From Candidula unifasciata (lineage: Eukaryota; Mollusca; Gastropoda; Stylommatophora; Geomitridae): 64,000 nucleotides of DNA. The DNA is taken from positions 485,657 to 549,656 of the forward strand of contig CAJHNH020000224.1 in the NCBI GenBank assembly GCA_905116865.2. Direction: 5' to 3'. Numbering within the stretch: position 1 is the first letter of the stretch; each line of letters opens with the position of its first letter. The notes under the pieces were generated by a model. That model worked only from the letters and a program-made list of their open reading frames with translations, was not told the origin of the DNA and made no database searches. Position numbers and translations under genes: made by a program. Below are positions 1 through 10,247 of this stretch, piece after piece.

Positions 1-189
1 CAGTCCTCCAGTGTTTGTGGCCAGTACAAATAAAGCGTGGCCATCATGACACACACAGCTGGCACCTCCCAGCAGGTGAGAGTTTATGCTGCCCCCTGGT
101 GTCAGCAACACTTGGTTTTTGGGATCGTCCGGCAGCGAGGCATCATAAAATATGGAGGAGGCATTTTGATCGGATAGAATAAATGTCTG
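1..189 (-). CDS. NUP160: NUP160 exon 4 (partial at window edge)
   Basis: Residues 139-201 (63 codons), reading QTFILSDQNASSIFYD, then GGSINSHLLGG, then HDGHALFVLATNTGGL, which corresponds to the SIF-D and GEALFALP-SGG region of human NUP160. The acceptor is a CAGCAG doublet, so one Gln may be alternatively included. The exon may continue left of the window. Confidence 0.9.
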
Positions 190-3100
190 CTGTTGGATGG
201 AGAAACAAGTCGAAATAGGAATTCACAATACAAAAAATATAAATGTAACACAACAGTTCTCTCCATCTCTCGCACATGTGCACTTTGATTGTTTTTTCTA
301 GTTTATTCCTTTATAATTGTCTTTACACAGATCTTGAGGGCACTAGTTTTATTTTCATTTATTCACTTTTTTCTTCTTCTTCTTCCCGATGACCAGCTAT
401 AAACTCTGGAGGAAAGTTCTGGGTGTCCGCCCAGCTCCGGTCTTTAGTCTTGTTCCAGAACCTGAGGTTGCGAGCACATCCATTTTACAGATCTGGCTTA
501 TTTGTATGTAGACTCTTGGTTCATTGCCTCTCAGGCAGACATACTCTTGACTGTGAATGATCCCCCCCCCCCCCCCCCCCAATTAGTCAACATGCTTGCT
601 GGGCAGGCAGTGGGTCTATTCCTGTTTTTCCCTAAAATGGCTCCCAGGAACTGACACAGGGATACTGACATTAAACTTTTTTTGTTTTCATTTTAAGCTT
701 TCTCTGAATATCTTCTTCATGCACGGCAACATTAACAAAAGTAACAGAAAGCAACAATCAACTTGAAGTTGTTGATATCTCCATAGTTTATCCCGAAATT
801 GAAAGCAGGCATACCTTTCTATATTCTGTGTATGTTAGACACTTGTGTCAAGTGTTTAGCCATCCCTTTACCAACTTGACAGTTTAAATTATCAGTGTCT
901 CTAATCTTAGCTAGTTGAACTACTGGTTTTAAAGCGGGTTATGACCTGTGTGCTTTCAAAAGACTGCCAATTTACTTATTTAAAAACATAGCACATGACT
1001 GTTAATTCTTACCTGGCGAGTCAACTGATTTGGATGTGGAAACACAAGGCGATGAACACTGGCAACCGTAGCCACAAGAACAACCACATTTCCGTGTGAC
1101 TCATGGACGGTGACCTTCGGTAAAATAGGCGTGTCCTGAAACCGGTACCGAACCAGGTTCCCAGAGAGCGACAGATCTAGTGATTCTTCCACCAGCTCAA
1201 GGATGTCCTGGTATGTTCTCCTGAAATATTCAGCAATAATGATTGCATGCTCAAGTATATTTCCTGAGACACAACAACAAGTTTCAGTAAGGCCATTCAA
1301 ATAGAGGCCAGCGGATCTCTGCCAGTTGTATTGTATTATGATCCTTCCACACTGGTGATCCGTCCTCTAGCCAGTGACAATCTCCATCTTCAACATCTTG
1401 GCCCCTGAGTAAATGAAGTTGAATAGCCCTGACTCAGGGCCCACTGCGCAGGAGCCAGTAATTCAATATTTTCCTGACTAATTGGCGCTTGGAGGGTTAT
1501 GTGATAAATTATTATGCCCGCTGTCTTTACTTTCCTGGTGTTCATTGTTATGCTGGGTCAACCTGGAAAAACAGTTGCATTTAAAAAAATCCATTTTGAC
1601 AGGGCGTGCAGACAATCATGCTACCACGCTTACAGAATCCTCCCTTCCTTTTTTAATATTTACCGGCTGTAAATTTTCTTGAAAGTTCTGGTTGTTCTTC
1701 TACTTGTGGTCTTTGGTCTTGTTTTTGTTCGCAGACTGTTGGTTCCTCACCATTCTGGCAGATGCACTCTGACTTTAAAGGAAACACCCCTAAATAGTCA
1801 TCTTTTATGACATAATTGTTAGGGACAGTGGGTCTATTGTTGCTGATTCCACAAACTGGAGGCCCCCAAACCCACACTGGGAGTTAGGTATTCAACATGA
1901 CAGCAGAATCTCTAAACATACAAACTGTGAATTTTTCACAGAGGTTACATTTGGTTGAGTTTCCTAGATGTTTCCCATGGAAGTCAACAGAGTTCTTTAT
2001 TAGTGTCTGACCCTTGTACATCATCATGTGCCACTTTTAAATTACATTGTATCATATCACATCATAGTATACATCACATAGAAATCTAGCCCTTACTTCC
2101 ATTCTATACTGAGAAATCTTTCCAGTATCCTGGCTGATATCCAGTGCAACATCTTTGGCCTCTCTTGATGACATCTGTTTTAGGGCGTCATGTCCTCAAT
2201 ATTGTTTACCCAATTCAGGGCCTGTTTGATGATTTACTGGATTCTTATTTAGTCTGTACAGACTTGCAATATTTTTTACGGTGTAACAGGCTCACAGTCA
2301 GCTCTGGGGCTAAGTCGATGCGAACGCTTTGTAATGACAGGATCAATCCCAGCTGCGGGCCATGCGCTTTGCTTTGGTTTCGACAGTGGTATCAAAAAAG
2401 CCGACTGTCCAGAAAGCAATGGCAAACTACTGGACGTGAATTTGCCTAGAAAAACCCACACAACAGCCAGGGCTCACAAGATGGTCATTAACTGCTGTTA
2501 TTTTATTCTAAAACACTCACAAGACAGCTGCTGATTGCATTGTTATTTACTATGTAATAGACTAACAAGATGGTCATTAACTGCTGTTATTTTATTCTAA
2601 AACACTCACAAGACAGCTGCTGATTGCATTGTTATTTACTATGTAATAGACTAACAAGATGGTCATTAACTGCTGTTATTTTATTCTAAAACACTCACAA
2701 GACAGCTGCTGATTGCATTGTTATTTACTATACAACAGACAAACAAAATGGTCAGTGACCGCACTTTTATTTAGTCTGTGGACAAGAACATTAATCTCAC
2801 CAGTAAATAAATCTGTTCCGGACGCTGGACCCCGAGACACCAGCATCTCTGTAAGCATATCCTCCGCAGCTTTCTGGCACTTTGATGTCTTGTAGAGTAC
2901 TGGCAGAAGCTCCTGTGAGTTATACAAATATCTCTGGCTGGTACATAGGTACTGATCTGGTAACTAATTTGTTACTGGGGTATTTAACATATAGAAACTA
3001 GTTGATTTTAGAGAGATTTTATCATGCTACAGACATGTAGTCCATGGCAGATCCTCCTGTAGGGGTCTAGTGTGATAGGCTTTCACACAACCTAGGCAAC

Positions 3101-5110
3101 AGTATACTGAGATAGGGTGGTCACTTCCATTCCTTGCTAACTTCCTTCTCAGGTCTTTCTTAAATTAATCATGTCTATTTTAAAAGGATGGTTTCATCTC
3201 AGTCATACAAAGTCAAAAAGACATAATATAAGAAGACCTCCATGCGGGAGCATGTACAGCAGGAGTCTATTAGCAGGTGGTCCCCCTTCAAGAACTGTTT
3301 CAGCCCATTTATCTCCTAGACAATCCCAGAGGGCAAGCCGACCTGGGTCATGACTCCCAGGCCTCGGAAATCTCCTGCTGCGCTTATCAGACAAGACGTT
3401 ATGGTAACTGCAACAGGTACTGAGGCTGTGGTGATATTTTGTCCCTGTGGTAGCAAACTTATAATTTTCTCCAGGGCCAAGTTGAATAGAAGTGGGGACA
3501 GAGCACCACCTTACTTTCCCGATAGTCACCTGACTATCCAAGTTGTCTTGTGGGCTAGCCACGTACAATAAAGAACACCACCATGACGGGAGCTTGAATA
3601 GCAGGGGTCTGTGTTTCACCGAGATACAGACAGAAAAATACATCCGCCTCCATTCCTCTCTCTAGTTGGCCTTCTCTTTCTAGCTGCTACACCAAGTTAG
3701 AGCCACTGGCACTGGTCTTACTACGTTCACTGGAAACCTGGACCTGACAGTCTTCTTCTTCTTCAGCGATCTCTGGTCATGCGCATAATTCACTGTGGGT
3801 CATAAACTGGGATATCTTTTCAAGGTCTCTTAGGTTTCCCCAACGCTTAGTTGTCAGTTCTACTGGGTGTTGCCATATGTTGCTCTGCAGCCAGGAGAGG
3901 ACAGTCTTGCAAGACATGTTCTGGAGTCTGTTCAGCACGAAGGCACTGGCCAAGAGCTGTTTTGCTCATACCTAATTTATATGAGTGTTTATTGAGTCAA
4001 TAAAATTACTTGATTTTAATGATTCTTGGTTGGTTTGGTGTTTTTTTATAGTGAAACTGATTTCAGCAGATGTTAGGGCAAACAATTACATATACGGCTC
4101 TCCTTTCAACTACGGCCGGTAGACAACAGTAGACGGCCGGTAGACAACAGTAGATGGCCGGTTAGTCCGAGTTCTATCCCCTGGCTGCAGTGCTAGTACG
4201 GACTGGACAGGAGGAAACGAAACAAATGATATAATTACTGTGTGTTGGCGATAGACAGCGTGCACTGCCCTGCTATAATCATACGGTTAGGGTTACGGTT
4301 AGTGTCGCCGCATCTCGTCGTCGCACAAACTCAAAGTAGCAACCCAAACCCTAACCCTAAACCTAACCCATACCCTAACCCAAACCGTATGATGACAGTA
4401 GCGCACTGCACGCTGTCTATCACCAACACACAGTAATTATGTCACTTGTTTCGTTCCCTCTAATCAACTAATCCACTCCGTAATGCGTCGCAAGAAGAGG
4501 TAATTGAACACGGTGGCTAATTTGAGTCGCAGCGCGGGGTCTGCCAGGCATGTCGACCTGACTTTGTTTTCTGATTCGTGCCTTCTACAGTCCGTAATTG
4601 CACTGCAGCCAGGGGACAGAACTCCGACTAACCGGCCGTCTACTGTTGTCTACCGGCCGTAGATGAAAGGAGAGACAAATATACTTTATTTGAATATTTC
4701 ACTTTATGCTCTGATTAAAAGAGAAAGTTTAGGTTTTTGGGAAACAGTAGGTTCTGGTGTTCCTTTTTCTACTCAAATGTAAAATTAATTGCATGTGAAA
4801 GAACAATTCAAAATAAAAAAATATATATATATATATATAATACTTATAGTATACTATTACTATTACTATACTCTATACTATATAAATAAATAAAATCTGG
4901 ACCCAGCAAGCGGTATTTATTTTTAACTGTGTATGTTAATGTTTCATAGACTTTATTTCTATGCCGAATAACTACAATTTAATCAGCTTTCTTTGTTGGT
5001 ATGAATGTGACGGTACCTGTACATATTGTAATAGCCTTCCAGCGAGAAGCGCCGACCGAAGGAACGCTGACTTCTCTAAACATCCCGCTGTTCATTCCCG
5101 ACGCCGCCAT
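1..5110 (-). CDS. NUP160: NUP160 nucleoporin, 5' part of gene (4 exons, 3' end off window)
   Basis: Scaffold nucleoporin of the Y-complex (NUP107-160 complex) at the nuclear pore, needed for pore assembly and mRNA export. Joining exons 5017-5110, 2801-2912, 1013-1220 and 1-189 on the minus strand gives 201 residues in one frame (junction phases 1, 2 and 0). The product carries hallmarks of the NUP160 N-terminal beta-propeller: RNRFIYW followed by LELVEESLD, then RYRFQDTPILP, VHRLVFPHP and SIFYD, in the order seen in human NUP160. The first ATG is chosen because it begins exon 1, has A at -4 to -1 and G at +4, and sits in an AAAATGGCGGC motif; M6 and M10 are alternative starts. The gene faces away from the PLEKHA7-like gene. 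Residues after 201 are outside the window. Confidence 0.93.
190..1012 (-). other. NUP160: NUP160 intron 3
   Basis: Holds one minus-strand GAA-tailed SINE with an 18-nt C run. The remaining roughly 350 bases next to exon 3 are AT-rich with no recognisable element. Confidence 0.8.
368..660 (-). mobile_element. GAA-tailed SINE-like repeat, copy 1
   Basis: Reads on the minus strand with the (GAA)n tail at its left end. It shares the family blocks AACAAGAATAGACCCACTG-like head, GAGAGGCAAGGAACC, CAGATCTGTAAAA and the closing ACAGCTGGT. An internal CCAATTAGT has expanded to a run of about 18 C. Confidence 0.8.
1013..1220 (-). CDS. NUP160: NUP160 exon 3
   Basis: Residues 70-138, from acceptor ATATTTCAG to donor CCAG|GTAAG. 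It contains ILELVEESLDLSLSG, RYRFQDTPILP, VVVLVATVASVHRLV and FPHPNQL, the best conserved part of the NUP160 N terminus and the main basis of the identification. Confidence 0.95.
1658..1880 (-). mobile_element. GAA-tailed SINE-like repeat, copy 2 (diverged)
   Basis: Minus-strand copy from the acagctggt-like tail end (TTACAGCCGG) to the CCCAGTGTGGGTT head. Several internal indels show it is old. Confidence 0.65.
2297..2475 (+). mobile_element. tRNA-derived SINE, degraded copy
   Basis: Matches the SINE at 51554 over most of its length (GTCGATGCGAACGCTT, AATCCCAGCTGCGGGCCATGC, AACTACTGGACGT), but the B box is damaged by a short deletion. It runs directly into the 89-bp tandem array. Confidence 0.75.
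2477..2760. repeat. 89-bp tandem repeat, about 3 copies
   Basis: ATGGTCATTAACTGC recurs at 2481, 2570 and 2659, and a diverged copy at 2748, a period of 89. The first three units are almost identical. The array abuts the tRNA-derived SINE on one side and approaches NUP160 exon 2 on the other. Confidence 0.92.
2801..2912 (-). CDS. NUP160: NUP160 exon 2
   Basis: Residues 33-68, flanked by acceptor AACTCACAG and donor ACTG|GTGAG. It reads TLQDIKVPESCGGYAY and ends RNRFIYW, matching the GGxxY and RNRFI-W segment that precedes the EESLD motif in the family. The TG left at its 3' end is completed to Trp by exon 3. Confidence 0.93.
3640..3970 (-). mobile_element. LINE 3'-end fragments, minus strand
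   Basis: Two pieces. At 3740-3970 a CTTCTTCTTCTTC tail is followed by the reverse complement of a CCHC-like LINE C terminus also seen at 41415-41700 (CxxC...PEHxLQ). At 3640-3705 lies a piece of another LINE end shared with 17158 and 24120. Confidence 0.6.
4098..4674. mobile_element. Foldback (long inverted repeat) element with telomere-like core
   Basis: The termini CTCTCCTTTCAACTACGG and the reverse complement of the right end match, and pairing continues through CGGCCGGTAGACAACAGTAG, CCCTGGCTGCAGTGC and, further in, ATTACTGTGTGTTGG, GATAGACAGCGTGC and ATCATACGGTT. The left arm has an extra 22-bp copy of GGCCGGTAGACAACAGTAGA; the right arm has about 130 extra bases. The centre has TTAGGG-like repeats on both sides. 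No coding capacity and no clear target-site duplication. Confidence 0.85.
4282..4390. repeat. Telomere-like TTAGGG/CCCTAA repeats in foldback centre
   Basis: GGTTAGGGTTACGGTTAG on the left and AACCCTAACCCTAAACC plus further CCCTAACCC on the right, in inverted orientation around a short loop. TTAGGG is the usual molluscan telomere unit; here it is degenerate and interstitial. Confidence 0.75.
5017..5110 (-). CDS. NUP160: NUP160 exon 1 (coding part)
   Basis: Encodes residues 1-31 plus the first base of G32, including FREVSVP and SRWKAITI. It ends ACAG|GTACC, a weak-looking but phase-correct donor; reading through would hit a stop 12 codons later. Recognition rests on the perfect phase join to exon 2 and resemblance to the FRE-V start of animal NUP160 proteins. 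Confidence 0.82.
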
Positions 5111-5116
5111 TTTTGC
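5098..5116 (-). promoter_or_regulatory. YY1-like motif over the NUP160 start codon
   Basis: The start region reads GCAAAAATGGCGGCG on the minus strand. AAnATGGCGG is the classical YY1 site, often placed downstream of transcription starts with the ATG inside it. It doubles as a strong translation-start context. Binding is inferred. Confidence 0.45.
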
Positions 5117-5639
5117 CGGAAATGGCAGTGGTGACAAGTAAAACTAAGCTCCATAGACATGAAACTAATCGCGATATTTGATTCAAATATTTCAGTACAT
5201 GAATACTGTACCTGAAGTGATTGCCTTGGCAGGGGAACGTGGAGGCTTGAGCTGACTAAGATCCCCTGCTCCAAGAAAAAATGTTTGGTATTTTGTAAGG
5301 GAATAGACGCCCCCCCTAACAATTTATATAAGTTCTCTTTTAAGTATTTTTTCATATTGTTGTAATTTGACATGTATTGTTTTATTTATTGGCCCCAGCT
5401 GCACATAATAAATGTTATTATTAGGCACTTAAATAAGGCCTCCTGAGTACCACCCTCTAGAAAACAAATAGCTGCTACCCCCCCCCTCCCCTTTTACACA
5501 CACATACACACACGCGCGCGCACTCGCGCGCATTCATATTCTCTTCTAGATCCCTTTATGGTTTCTTCAAGTCGGCGATCCTATATATTTGGATCCTTCT
5601 TATTGTCATTCTCCTCCTCCATCCCTATTTAGCGTATGG

Positions 5640-5935
5640 GCTTTAGAATACAAATATTATAGACGTGTTCTAAGAATAGCATAGGTAAGAAAATAACAAA
5701 CGCATCCATACTTCAAGAACTGATTACTGAAAAATGTTGGCTATTAAAGACGATAACGGACATAAAATTGAAATATTTTGGTGACCTGAAACGTCCCGTA
5801 AGTTTAGAGAGAAATATAATGGGGGGGGGGGGGTAAATGCTTGGGAAAAGAAGAAGAGAAAGGCCAAAGAAAAAATGGGTGCAGTATGTGGCGGACGATC
5901 TTCAGATGGGTGTATCAGAAGCAGGACAGTTTTGA
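5640..5935 (+). mobile_element. LINE C-terminal fragment
   Basis: After a 14-nt G run, the frame reads GKRRRERPKKKW then VADDLQMGVSEAGQ, nearly the same as the LINE end at 18487-18679. This RGRP-rich tail followed by W-DD is typical of non-LTR reverse transcriptase C termini. Upstream text is the thumb region, broken by stops. Confidence 0.7.
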
Positions 5936-6369
5936 CTTTAACCTCTAGTCCAGTAGAAGTGTGGACTATTCAAAACACTATGGAAACAGCTGGCGATTTT
6001 TTTTTAATCAGATTGTAACTGGCATCATCAGTATGCTAACTCTTGGCTGGCTATCGAGGGGGGGGGGGTGGGGGACATAATACCCGTGGGTATGTCTTGA
6101 GTGCAGCAATGCCAATTCTCGATTCATTCAGCAAGTAACGTAGCTAATTTTCAAAGCAACTGATTCCCTTGTCTGGATCTGCTATGAGACTAGTGGAATA
6201 GTAAGAGTTTAAGAAACAAAAGATTTATTAGCCAAATAAACAAACTCACATCGCCATTCGACAAGATGGTGTGAATCATTTGTACGGTTAGGTATGCGCG
6301 ATTTCCAAGGTTATTTAGTTGGTTAGTTAGATTATTATCATAGCACATAGAACCATCCAGTCTAAAAAG

Positions 6370-6790
6370 TGCTCAAATCCCCTCTTCAGTATCTCTCTCA
6401 GCGTATAGTGGCTTATGACACCAGTTCTGTGTTAGTTTACTATTCTTCTTTGGGCCCTTGTGTATTGCTCTTGTCTAGCCTCACCCCTTTTGGTGTCATG
6501 TTCCCGTAGTCTCGTCAGTGCTGCAGATTCGCAGTCATTAATTGATTCGTTTAACCGAGCTGCTTTTCTGAGGTCGTTCAGTATATCAGCCCTGTCCATT
6601 GCTCGTCCGTTTCCAACGTGAGCATCACTTGCAAGTCTGTCAGCTCGTTCATTGCCCTTTATACCAGAATGACCCAGAACAAATATGAATTTGATTTTTT
6701 TTTTTAGCCTAGATCTATTCAGGGACTCCACCAATTGTCTTAGTATGCTACTCTTCTTCTTCTTGAGCATGTTCATTGTGTCGGTAAGAG
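6370..6790 (-). pseudogene. RNase H domain fragment of a retroelement
   Basis: The translated fragment contains FVLGHSGIKGNERADRLA, the GHxGxxGNExAD signature of the RNase H domain that ends some non-LTR elements, followed by LTRLREHDTKRGE and AQRRIVN. A second piece of the same family lies at 53413-53660. No reverse transcriptase is attached. Confidence 0.75.
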
Positions 6791-7171
6791 AGCATGCAAG
6801 GTTGAAATAAGGTACGTAACCGCTATAAGAATTACGGAAAAACTGAGTTGTCCTTCCATTCTTCCGTGTTGTCGTTCCTTCCGTGTTTCAGTGTTGTCGT
6901 TCCTTCCGTGTTGTACTCTTTGGGGTGCCACCGAAAAATGTGACCACATTTAAATTACAAAATCTCAACATGATGGCAAACTACCACAACAAATCCCAGA
7001 TACACTGATCAGTTTCTAACAAATTATAATTGCGGCACCTATAACGGATACACAAGCCTGGTGTAACCTGCAATCGGGTGTTCCTGATACATTTTTTTTT
7101 TCTACTTCTTTTTCTTCTTCTTCTTACAAACTACTTATTATATTATTCAGTCGTCTCCTTGTGAGAAGTAA

Positions 7172-7345
7172 TTTATCGTTTTTTGAAGCCCCACCACAGC
7201 TCTTGCCAGGGGCCGCAATATAACCCGGCCATAAGTATGGTCAAATGGCTGAACGCGGTTTCTGGGACCGCTCCACGGGTGATCCTCATGGCGGCACTTT
7301 GTGTCATCGGGTGTTTATCACTTGTGTCATGTCCTGGTGGGGTAA
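7172..7345 (+). repeat. Dispersed repeat of about 170 bp, copy 1
   Basis: Shares TTTGAAGCCCCACCAC, AATATAACCCGGCCATAA, GCTGAACGCGGTTTCTGGGA and TGTCATCGGGTGTTTATC with 41999-42175. The 3' end recurs inverted at 56100-56190. No A/B box, terminal repeat or coding sequence was seen. Confidence 0.8.
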
Positions 7346-7489
7346 TCGAAAATAGAAAGATAGATTCTTCTTTTACCTTTCTAAAAATACTGCGTGGCAG
7401 GTTGTGATGTGGTTTACAGCTAGATTGTGATATCTGCACTTTATGGTCTATGATGTCCGATTAACGCACCTTAATTATTTGTATTTTAC

Positions 7490-7803
7490 GTCATGTGTAG
7501 AGTGGCAAGCATCGTTTCAGAAGTCTCAGATAGTTATCCTTCTTTAGTTATTTTTGTCCAGGTCATGCTAGTGTGTCTGGAAAAGAACTAACCGATAGAG
7601 TAGCTGGTTGTGCGCCACTTTGTAGAGATTAAATATATGGTAAGCTGGGTGTTGTAAGTTTCCTTAGGGAGCGAGTCAATAGTGCAGAGGCACACACAGA
7701 TCGTCGTGACCTGGAAGTCTGCGCTTGCTCGTAAAGAGAGGCACGGAACACTTATGGAAATGTCTAGAGTGCTTTGATGTTGACCGTTAATTCAACATTC
7801 TTT
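7490..7803 (+). pseudogene. RNase H-bearing element fragment (family A)
   Basis: Matches the copies at 22650-23270, 23400-23915 and 45400-45935: AGAGTGGCAAGCATC, then a broken CAGGTCATGCTAGTGTGTCTGG block and the closing CTTATGG...TTAATTCAACATT. Frames are broken. Confidence 0.65.
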
Positions 7804-7889
7804 ATGTTTTATGTTATGTTTGTTATGTTATGTTATCACAATCGACGTCACTGCCACATTACGCATTCTCATGGATGCTCAGTCTTCCG

Positions 7890-8180
7890 AAGCAGCAGTC
7901 ATTCTAAGGCACTTCTACTAATTGTTTCGATGAGGAGTTGGTTATATTGTCTCCTATCTCGGCCACGAAGGCAGCATAGACGTCTTTCAGTGTGCTTTAC
8001 TTTAAAGTCATGCAATCGTGTTAGTGTCAGAGATTCGTCATTATCCACTAGCCCAGTCCGTACAGCGTTGATTTCTTCTCTGTCCATGCCTCTTTCTGCA
8101 TGCGTTGTTGCATTGTTTGCCAATTGGTCTGCTCGTTCATGTCCCTTTACGGCAGCATCACCAGGTAAGTAGATCCAGGT
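7890..8180 (-). pseudogene. RNase H fragment, minus strand (inverted partner at 9170)
   Basis: Translates to WIYLPGDAAVKGHERADQLANNATTH and LTLTRLHDFKVKH, an RNase H-like GHxxVKGxExADxLA block. The segment at 9170-9425 is the same element in the opposite orientation. Confidence 0.7.
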
Positions 8181-8594
8181 AAGGGAGGTTGTGTTGAGAG
8201 GCAGTGGGTCTGCTCCCCTACCCCCACCCAGTGTAAAGGGGGTCCAGGAACCCACACGCAGATGGTAAGGATATGATAGTAAGTTGTGTTTGTTATGGCA
8301 CAAATTCCATATTTAGGCTACCCAACAACAAACACCAATTGTTTAACGTCTACTAATGTATAAATCTCCTTCGTGCCACACGAGTAAAAACAAAGTAGAT
8401 AAAAAGCCGGCAGCAATTAGCAGAATGAATGTCAGGATGGTCTACGAGCGGCGAGAACAACTAGCCCCATTGTCTAGTCGAATACACTTCAGGTAAACAG
8501 CGCCTGATAACCTTTGACTGCGTCACTGCGCCCAGCCCCACTTGTTATTTGAACCTGCTCAGTGGTTCTCAAACGGGCTTTCATTGCCAAAGCT

Positions 8595-8835
8595 CCCGTG
8601 TGGGTTCCGGGGCTCAGTTGCCGGAAAAAATAAGAATATACCCACTGTCTCTCTTACAAGCATGTTATAAGAGTTAACTAATTTGATTGTTTTTTCGATG
8701 TCTGAGTGCATCTGTCTGAGAGTCAAGAAACCAACAGTCTGCATACAAACACGCCAGATCTGTAAAACTAATGTTCACGCAACATTCAAGTTCTGAAACA
8801 AGACTAAAATCCAGAAGTGGACGAACAACCAGAGG
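8595..8835 (+). mobile_element. GAA-family SINE-like repeat, copy 3 (no tail)
   Basis: Starts at CCCGTGTGGGTTCCGGGGC and ends at GGACGAACAACCAGAG. The last 40 bases and the GAA tail are missing. Just upstream, CAGTGGTTCTCAAACGGG resembles a hAT terminus. Confidence 0.8.
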
Positions 8836-9169
8836 TAAGCGTAGGAAGGGGATGCGGGCTGGACCTGGTGTAATCACTAGGGCGGGGGGGGGGGGAGTAG
8901 ATGACAAATTGGCAAAAATTTGTGTTTTTAACATAATCAAATACGTGAGTGTGAGTGTATATGTATTGTGGGGGGGGGGGGGGGGAGAGACGTGAAATTG
9001 TATGTACCGGGTGCCACCTTACCTTGCTACACCTGCGAACAACCAGAACTTTCCACCTCAGTTGGAAATCAAGTCGGCGGCCATGATGGGTACATCATAA
9101 ATCGAGTGTCGATTGGTTTGAAAAGATGGACTTATTAGCATCAAACGCCAGGGCGTGTCATTACGTGGA

Positions 9170-9425
9170 AACTGACCATGCAATCATATCGGTGTGAAAG
9201 GTAACGAATGAGCGGACCAACTGGCAAGCAACGCACCAACGCATGTAGGGAGAAGCAAGGACATGCTTGTAATGACTAATCTCTTACACTAACACGATTG
9301 CGTGACATAAGAGTAAAGCATGGTTAAACACGTCTATGCCGTCTTCGAAGTCGGGATAGGAGACATATTAACCAGCTCCTCATAGGAACGATCAGTAGAG
9401 GTACCTTGGAGTGGCGTTGCTTCGG
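9170..9425 (+). pseudogene. RNase H fragment, plus strand
   Basis: Contains GTGTGAAAGGTAACGAATGAGCGG, which reads V-K-G-N-E-x-A-D-like with a frame break, then text that is the reverse complement of 7900-8160. No open frame spans it. Confidence 0.65.
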
Positions 9426-9847
9426 TGGACTGAAAAAAAAACATGCCCAATGTGCAGTGACGTCGATTGTGAAAACATAAGAAAAAAATCTCACACGAGA
9501 CACACAAATACATTGCCAGACAAGCCTTGTGGCCACTCCAACACACTCTAAACACATTATAATGAAATTAATATCACTCGCAGATGCAGAAAATGAGACA
9601 ACCTGTTCACAATGTTTAATTGGCTCTAGCGGTTTTTACTACTGTGGTTTTATTAGGCAAATTTACGTTCAGTAATTTAAATTGTCTCTGAAAAAGCATG
9701 AACTCCGTAACTCCGGCGGCAGTCCCTATGAATCTTCGTGAATTTACACTGGTAAACTGAACGACACAGCCGGAGAAAGAGACATACATTACATACAGAC
9801 AGACAAACAGACAGACAGACAGACCGTGTATTTGACAGAGAGAATTT

Positions 9848-10074
9848 AGGATTTTAAGAAACACTGGTGTATAACAATGTGTATTTGTGTCAGTTCCACG
9901 ACCTGGAGGCAACATTCAAACCCTAGCCCACAAGGACAGGCATAGACCCAGAGAGAAACAGACACGGCCTAGTTTGAGGAACACTGGTATATTAAAATCT
10001 GTTCTTTTGTCTGTCCCACGAAAGGGAAGGTAACTATCTGTCCCTAGCTGGTAGACAGAGAGACAGGCAAAGAA

Positions 10075-10137
<63 letters not shown>

Positions 10138-10240
10138 AACGATTTGAGAAACACTGATATATAACAACCTGTACTTTTGTCGATCCCACGACAGGGGAGG
10201 TAACAAACGGGACCCTAGGCCGCAGACGACAACGACAGAG
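9848..10240 (+). repeat. Triplicated module upstream of the PLEKHA7-like start
   Basis: Three diverged units share the order [A/G]AGGAACACTGGTATAT-like, TCTGTTCTTTTGTC-like and TCCCACGA, at about 9855, 9970 and 10143, each with a purine-rich GA/GACA stretch nearby. The third unit carries a TATATAACA string and runs into the 5' UTR. Confidence 0.7.
10078..10134 (+). repeat. (GA)n tract 114 bases upstream of the start codon
   Basis: About 57 bases of uninterrupted GA inside the third interval of the triplicated module. GA tracts near promoters can bind GAGA-type factors and exclude nucleosomes; that role is inferred from position only. Confidence 0.9.
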
Positions 10241-10247
10241 GTGGAAA

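Larger units (their letters stand above)
1221..2800 (-). other. NUP160: NUP160 intron 2
   Basis: Contains a hAT-like 3' terminus near 1420-1432, a minus-strand GAA-type SINE, a plus-strand tRNA-derived SINE and an 89-bp tandem array that stops about 40 bases from exon 2. Positions 1886-2296 show nothing recognisable. Confidence 0.75.
2913..5016 (-). other. NUP160: NUP160 intron 1
   Basis: Holds LINE 3'-end debris at 3640-3970 and the foldback element described separately. Positions 2913-3640 and 4675-5016 are AT-rich with short A and AT runs and no recognised element. Confidence 0.75.
5111..10247. other. Divergent intergenic region NUP160 / PLEKHA7-like
   Basis: Separates the two start codons by 5,137 bases. 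It holds LINE, RNase H and SINE fragments listed individually, G runs near 5820, 6060, 8882 and 8970, a CA/CG-rich tract near 5500, and a triplicated module beside the plus-strand start. Stretches 5111-5640, 5936-6365 and 6790-7170 show nothing recognisable. Confidence 0.7.

Noticed and set aside
2721..2927. Minus-strand frame YNSQELLPVLYKTSKCQ...
   Set aside because: Wrong frame over NUP160 exon 2; the neighbouring frame gives the RNRFIYW family motif and correct phases.
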